Assembly (NCBI GenBank): GCA_003250275.1
Contig: QKGW01000583.1
Location: 1 to 6,250 of the forward strand
From: Alphaproteobacteria bacterium
GTDB lineage: Bacteria > Pseudomonadota > Alphaproteobacteria > Rhodospirillales > Rhodospirillaceae
Length of the DNA: 6,250 bases
Direction of reading: 5' to 3'
Shown piece after piece: positions 5,227-6,250 of the stretch; position 1 is the stretch's first letter, and each line of letters begins with the position of its first letter. Below the pieces are notes generated by a model, which saw nothing but the letters and a program-made list of their open reading frames with translations, ran no database searches and was not told the origin of the DNA. Position numbers and translations under genes: made by a program.

Positions 5227-6096
5227 TCACCCGGCGGCGCGGGCGATGCGGGAGAAATCCACCGACATCATCACGCCGAGCGCCATGATCGTGAAGATCG
5301 AGCAGACGAACACCTGCCGCGCCCACTGCGCGTCGCTCTCCGCCGCACGGCCCCTGAGCGCGATCGCGAACCAGTAGCCGCCCGCCACCGCCGCCACCGC
5401 GAAGTAGGCGTAGCCGGTGTAGCCGAAAAGCGTCAGCGCGAGCGCCGCGAGGGTGAAGGCGAACACGGTGGCGGCGATGTGGCGCTTCGCCGCCGCCATG
5501 CCGCGCGCGAGCGGCGACACCGGCAGCCCGGCGGCGGCGAAATCCTTGAGCCGGAAGATCGCGATCGCGTCGGAATGGGGGATCTGCCAGAGCGCGTAGA
5601 TCAGGAACAGCAGCGCCGCGCCGAAATCCGGCCTTCCGGCGGCGGCGACGTAGCCGATCACCGGCGGCGCCGCGCCCGCGAGGCTGCCGACCCAGATCGC
5701 CGCGACCGAGCGGCGCTTGAGCCAGAGCGAATAGAGCCCGACGTAGACCAGCCAGCCCATCGCCGCGAAGCCCACCGCCCAGGCGTTGACGCCGAGCGCG
5801 AGCACCGCGAACCCGGCGACGCCGAGGAGCGCGCCCCAGACGCGCGCGAGGCCGGGCGTCGCCGCGCCGGTGACGAGGGCGCGGGTGCGGGTGCGCGCCA
5901 TCAGCGCGTCGATGTCGCGGTCGATAACGTTATTGAACACGCAGCCCGAGGCGACCACTAGCGAGGTGCCCGCCATCGCCGCGGCGAACCGCACGGGGTC
6001 GACGACGCCGCGTGCGGCGAGGAGAAAACCGCCCGCCGCGGCGATCAGGTTGCCGAAAACGATGCCCGGCTTGGCCAGCTGCGCGAGAACCGCCAT
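5227..6096 (-). CDS. cyoE: Protoheme IX farnesyltransferase (heme O synthase), CyoE type
   Basis: This 289-residue polytopic inner-membrane enzyme of the UbiA prenyltransferase superfamily attaches a farnesyl group to heme B to give heme O, needed for the bo3 quinol oxidase. The first Asp-rich motif reads NNVIDRDIDALMARTRTR (55–72). The second region reads LWQIPHSDAIAIFRLKDF (169–186), and GSLAGAAPPVIGY (137–149) lies between. It ends in VMMSVDF (275–281) as E. coli CyoE does. The whole sequence tracks the E. coli-type CyoE (PHS-x-AIAIF) rather than CtaB of aa3 oxidases (PPHFW). D176 stands where E. coli has Tyr. The ATG is 4 nt after the cyoD stop and GGAG lies 7 nt before it. It is the last visible gene of the cyo operon and converges on the Ldh_2 gene. 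Confidence 0.97.
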   Translation of the reverse strand: MAVLAQLAKPGIVFGNLIAAAGGFLLAARGVVDPVRFAAAMAGTSLVVASGCVFNNVIDRDIDALMARTRTRALVTGAATPGLARVWGALLGVAGFAVLALGVNAWAVGFAAMGWLVYVGLYSLWLKRRSVAAIWVGSLAGAAPPVIGYVAAAGRPDFGAALLFLIYALWQIPHSDAIAIFRLKDFAAAGLPVSPLARGMAAAKRHIAATVFAFTLAALALTLFGYTGYAYFAVAAVAGGYWFAIALRGRAAESDAQWARQVFVCSIFTIMALGVMMSVDFSRIARAAG

Positions 6097-6100
6097 CGCC

Positions 6101-6250
6101 CTACTCCGCGATCATCCCGGGCATCACGTTGTGCGCGAGGTGGGTCATGATCCATACCGAACCGCCGATCAGGATCACCACGATGAGGAGGGTGAAATAC
6201 AGCGCGACGAAGTTCCACCGCTCCGAATGCCGGTCGAGGTGGAGGAAGTA
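6101..6250 (-). CDS. cyoD: Cytochrome o ubiquinol oxidase subunit IV, C-terminal part (5' end beyond window)
   Basis: The visible 49 C-terminal residues begin YFLHLDRHSERWN and continue through one hydrophobic segment (about ALYFTLLIVVILIGGSVWIM) to HNVMPGMIAE and TAG. E. coli CyoD has the same layout: a YFLHM loop, then the last transmembrane helix with GS-x-WIM and a short Asn/Met-rich tail. Subunit IV is a small membrane subunit that stabilises the bo3 oxidase and assists its assembly. Immediate adjacency to cyoE (4-nt gap) confirms the assignment. The upstream cyoC, cyoB and cyoA would lie to the right of the window, as is usual. Confidence 0.92.
   Translation of the reverse strand, partial: YFLHLDRHSERWNFVALYFTLLIVVILIGGSVWIMTHLAHNVMPGMIAE

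Noticed and set aside
3661..5377. Arginine/serine/proline-rich open frames within the dehydrogenase operon, both strands
   Set aside because: All lie fully inside the SDR or Ldh_2 genes in other frames, lack ribosome sites and show low-complexity composition typical of GC-rich shadow frames.

Overview
The window is GC-rich, gene-dense bacterial chromosome with the gene content and order of an alphaproteobacterium, probably near Rhodospirillales or Acetobacteraceae. The evidence is a yggT–DUF167–folD cluster, a bo3-type quinol oxidase locus and very strong G/C third-position bias. The lineage is an inference from style and gene order and is not proven here.

Left part (1–1922, minus strand): a tightly packed run, read right to left, of yggT, a DUF167/YggU-family gene, folD and an ArsN2-like GNAT acetyltransferase that runs off the left edge. 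Gaps are an overlapping TGATG, 8 nt and 2 nt, so this looks like one transcription unit. FolD supplies one-carbon folate units; YggT is a small membrane protein. The acetyltransferase looks like a passenger at the end of the operon.

Middle (1923–2180): a complete monocistronic tRNA-Ala(CGC) gene on the plus strand. It has its own consensus-like promoter (TTGACA, 17 nt, CATTAT), an encoded CCA end and a strong intrinsic terminator.

Accessory part (2181–5220): a GntR/FCD-family regulator with two winged-helix domains (minus strand) is divergent from a two-gene operon (plus strand). The operon encodes a short-chain dehydrogenase resembling DHRS6 and 2-keto-3-deoxy-L-fuconate dehydrogenases, and an Ldh_2 (malate/L-lactate/ureidoglycolate type) dehydrogenase whose GTG start overlaps the upstream stop by 4 nt. 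The 206-nt divergent region has an AT-rich patch with a near-palindrome that could be the operator. This is probably a small regulated module oxidising or epimerising a hydroxy acid or sugar acid. No transporter, lactonase, dehydratase or aldolase lies in the window, so the substrate is unknown.

Right part (5221–6250, minus strand): cyoE (heme O synthase) and the 3' end of cyoD (bo3 oxidase subunit IV), the distal end of a cyo operon. It converges on the dehydrogenase operon with only 6 nt between stop codons.

Most of the window is ordinary. The parts that deserve a second look are the double-headed GntR regulator, its candidate operator and the orphan dehydrogenase pair. No CRISPR array, insertion sequence, integrase or phage gene is visible. 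No gene-free stretch reaches 300 bases.
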